NCBI GenBank assembly: GCA_913031555.1
Contig: CAJWDO010000111.1
Location: forward strand, 1 to 6,080
Length of the DNA stretch: 6,080 nt
From: an uncultured Alphaproteobacteria bacterium
GTDB taxonomy: Bacteria; Pseudomonadota; Alphaproteobacteria; Puniceispirillales; Puniceispirillaceae
Direction: 5' to 3'
The notes beneath the pieces were generated by a model. The model was given only the letters and a program-made list of their open reading frames with translations. It was not told where the DNA came from and made no database searches. Of this stretch, positions 5,003-6,080 are shown one piece after another. A program made the translations under genes and the position numbers. Numbering within the stretch: position 1 is the first letter of the stretch; each line of letters begins with the position of its first letter.

Positions 5003-6080
5003 ATGGAGGTACCGTCCAGGGCACGTGCTGTCATTATCGGCGGCGGGGTAATCGGTTGTTCGATTGCCTATCATCTCGGCAAGCTGGGCTGGCGTGATGT
5101 CGTTCTGCTTGAACGCAAACAGCTGACCTGTGGCACCACCTGGCATGCCGCCGGCCTGATTGCCCAGCTGCGGGCCACGCAAAACATGACGCGTCTGGCG
5201 AAATATTCGCAGGAGCTGTATTTCGGTCTGGAGGCGGAAACCGGCGTTGCCACCGGCATCAAGCGCAACGGGTCGATGACGGTCGCGCTTACAGATGAAC
5301 GGATGGAGGAACTGCGCCGCACCGCCGCAATGGCACGTGCTTTCGGTGTGGAGATTGACGAGATTACCCCGTCTGATATTGCCAGCCGCTATCCGGGGCT
5401 GAAGACAGATGATGCTGTCGGCGGTGTGTTTCTGCCAAAGGACGGACAGGCTGATCCTGTCAACATCACCCAGGCGCTGGCCAAGGGCGCGCGCAATTTC
5501 GGTGTGAAAATCATTCAGGGCGTCAAGGTTACCGACATTCACCAGGCTGATGGGCGGGTAACCGGTGTGATGACTGATCAGGGGCCGGTCGAGGCTGACT
5601 TTGTGGTTAATGCTGGCGGCATGTGGGCGCGTGAAATCGGGGCCAAGGCGGGAGTCAGCGTGCCACTGCATGCCTGTGAGCATTTCTATATCGTCACTGA
5701 AGGCATTGCGGGACTGACACCGGATCTGCCGGTCCTGCGTGTGCCTGATGAATGCGCCTACTACAAGGAAGACGCGGGCAAGATCCTGCTTGGTGCGTTC
5801 GAACCGAATTCAAAGCCATGGGGCATGAATGGCATTCCCGAGGATTTCGAGTTTGATTCCCTGCCCGAAGATTTTGATCATTTCGAACCTATTCTGGCGC
5901 GCGCGGTCGAACGTCTGCCGCATCTGGCAACCGCCGGTATCCAGACATTCTTCAACGGTCCGGAAAGCTTTACCCCTGATGACCGCTATATCCTTGGCGA
6001 GGCACCCGAGCTTGGCAACTTCTTCGTTGCTGCCGGGTTCAATTCGGTGGGTATCCAGTCGGCGGGCGGGGCCGGCATGG
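5003..6080 (+). CDS. Second dimethylglycine/sarcosine dehydrogenase-type FAD oxidoreductase, cut off by window end
   Basis: ATG 5003 follows the previous stop codon by 4 bases, and GAAGG at 4989-4993 lies 9 bases upstream, so translational coupling is likely. The frame stays open to the window edge; 359 residues are visible. Seen in order: FAD-binding VIIGGGVIGCS (10-20) with E37 at the end of the second strand; LTCGTTWHAAG (41-51) with H48 in the covalent-flavin position; GQADPVNITQALAKGA, matching the DIDPAQLTQAFAKGA segment of the upstream protein; EHFY with H227 and AYYKED with Y253, corresponding to the active-site His/Tyr pair; and FFNGPESFTPDDRYILGE near the end, the C-terminal FAD motif. 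It is a paralogue of the upstream protein but clearly diverged, so a different substrate is plausible. Whether it also carries the FAO_M and GcvT domains (about 800 residues) or is a shorter oxidase-only form cannot be seen here. Choosing among dimethylglycine, sarcosine and other methylated amines is not possible from the sequence. Confidence 0.87.
   Translation, partial: MEVPSRARAVIIGGGVIGCSIAYHLGKLGWRDVVLLERKQLTCGTTWHAAGLIAQLRATQNMTRLAKYSQELYFGLEAETGVATGIKRNGSMTVALTDERMEELRRTAAMARAFGVEIDEITPSDIASRYPGLKTDDAVGGVFLPKDGQADPVNITQALAKGARNFGVKIIQGVKVTDIHQADGRVTGVMTDQGPVEADFVVNAGGMWAREIGAKAGVSVPLHACEHFYIVTEGIAGLTPDLPVLRVPDECAYYKEDAGKILLGAFEPNSKPWGMNGIPEDFEFDSLPEDFDHFEPILARAVERLPHLATAGIQTFFNGPESFTPDDRYILGEAPELGNFFVAAGFNSVGIQSAGGAGM

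Noticed and set aside
4907..5683. 258-codon minus-strand open frame across the junction of the two flavoprotein genes
   Set aside because: It overlaps two convincing coding regions and their intergenic junction and shows no domain; it is a shadow of codon bias on the + strand.

Overview
The window is GC-rich and densely coding. Every supportable gene lies on the + strand. Codon choice is G/C-biased, and the gene families (a DUF983 membrane protein, dimethylglycine/sarcosine-dehydrogenase-type flavoproteins, an S8-protease-like beta-rich C-terminus) together suggest an alphaproteobacterium. A marine member of the SAR116 or Rhodospirillales/Rhodobacterales type is possible, but this is inference from family distribution and not a taxonomic proof.

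Layout. (1) Positions 3-1124 hold the 3' end of a large gene whose start lies outside the window. The visible 373 residues look like the beta-rich C-terminal region found behind some alphaproteobacterial subtilisin-like (S8) surface proteases; no catalytic residues are visible. (2) Positions 1187-1687 encode a DUF983 protein with two CxxCG knuckles and two membrane helices; its N-terminus carries a short Pro-Asp-Pro-Thr repeat encoded by a 15-bp DNA repeat. (3) Positions 1688-1852 are a 165-bp AT-rich non-coding region, sharply different from its surroundings. It contains four imperfect copies of a 14-bp unit, a perfect 11-bp inverted repeat, a second dyad with a GCAA loop followed by T6 and G6 runs, and a strong ribosome binding site. 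(4) Positions 1853-2449 encode an XRE-type helix-turn-helix regulator with a C-terminal cupin domain. (5) Positions 2509-4998 encode an 829-residue flavoprotein with the FAD-oxidoreductase plus folate-binding GcvT architecture of dimethylglycine and sarcosine dehydrogenases. (6) Four bases later, at 5003, a second related flavoprotein begins and runs off the window end.

How the genes fit together. The regulator and the two flavoproteins are co-directional and closely spaced, and the only substantial non-coding region precedes the regulator. The simplest reading is one operon for oxidative N-demethylation of a methylated amine or amino acid (dimethylglycine, sarcosine or a related compound). 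In this model the FAD domain oxidises the N-methyl group, the GcvT domain passes the one-carbon unit to tetrahydrofolate, and the XRE-cupin protein senses a substrate or product and acts on the dyads upstream of its own gene. The substrate cannot be read from the sequence. The two left-hand genes appear unrelated to this unit.

No clearly new system is visible. The parts most worth a second look are the structured regulatory region, the loss of metal-ligand histidines in the regulator's cupin, and the pairing of two diverged flavoproteins with different residues around the shared active-site histidine.
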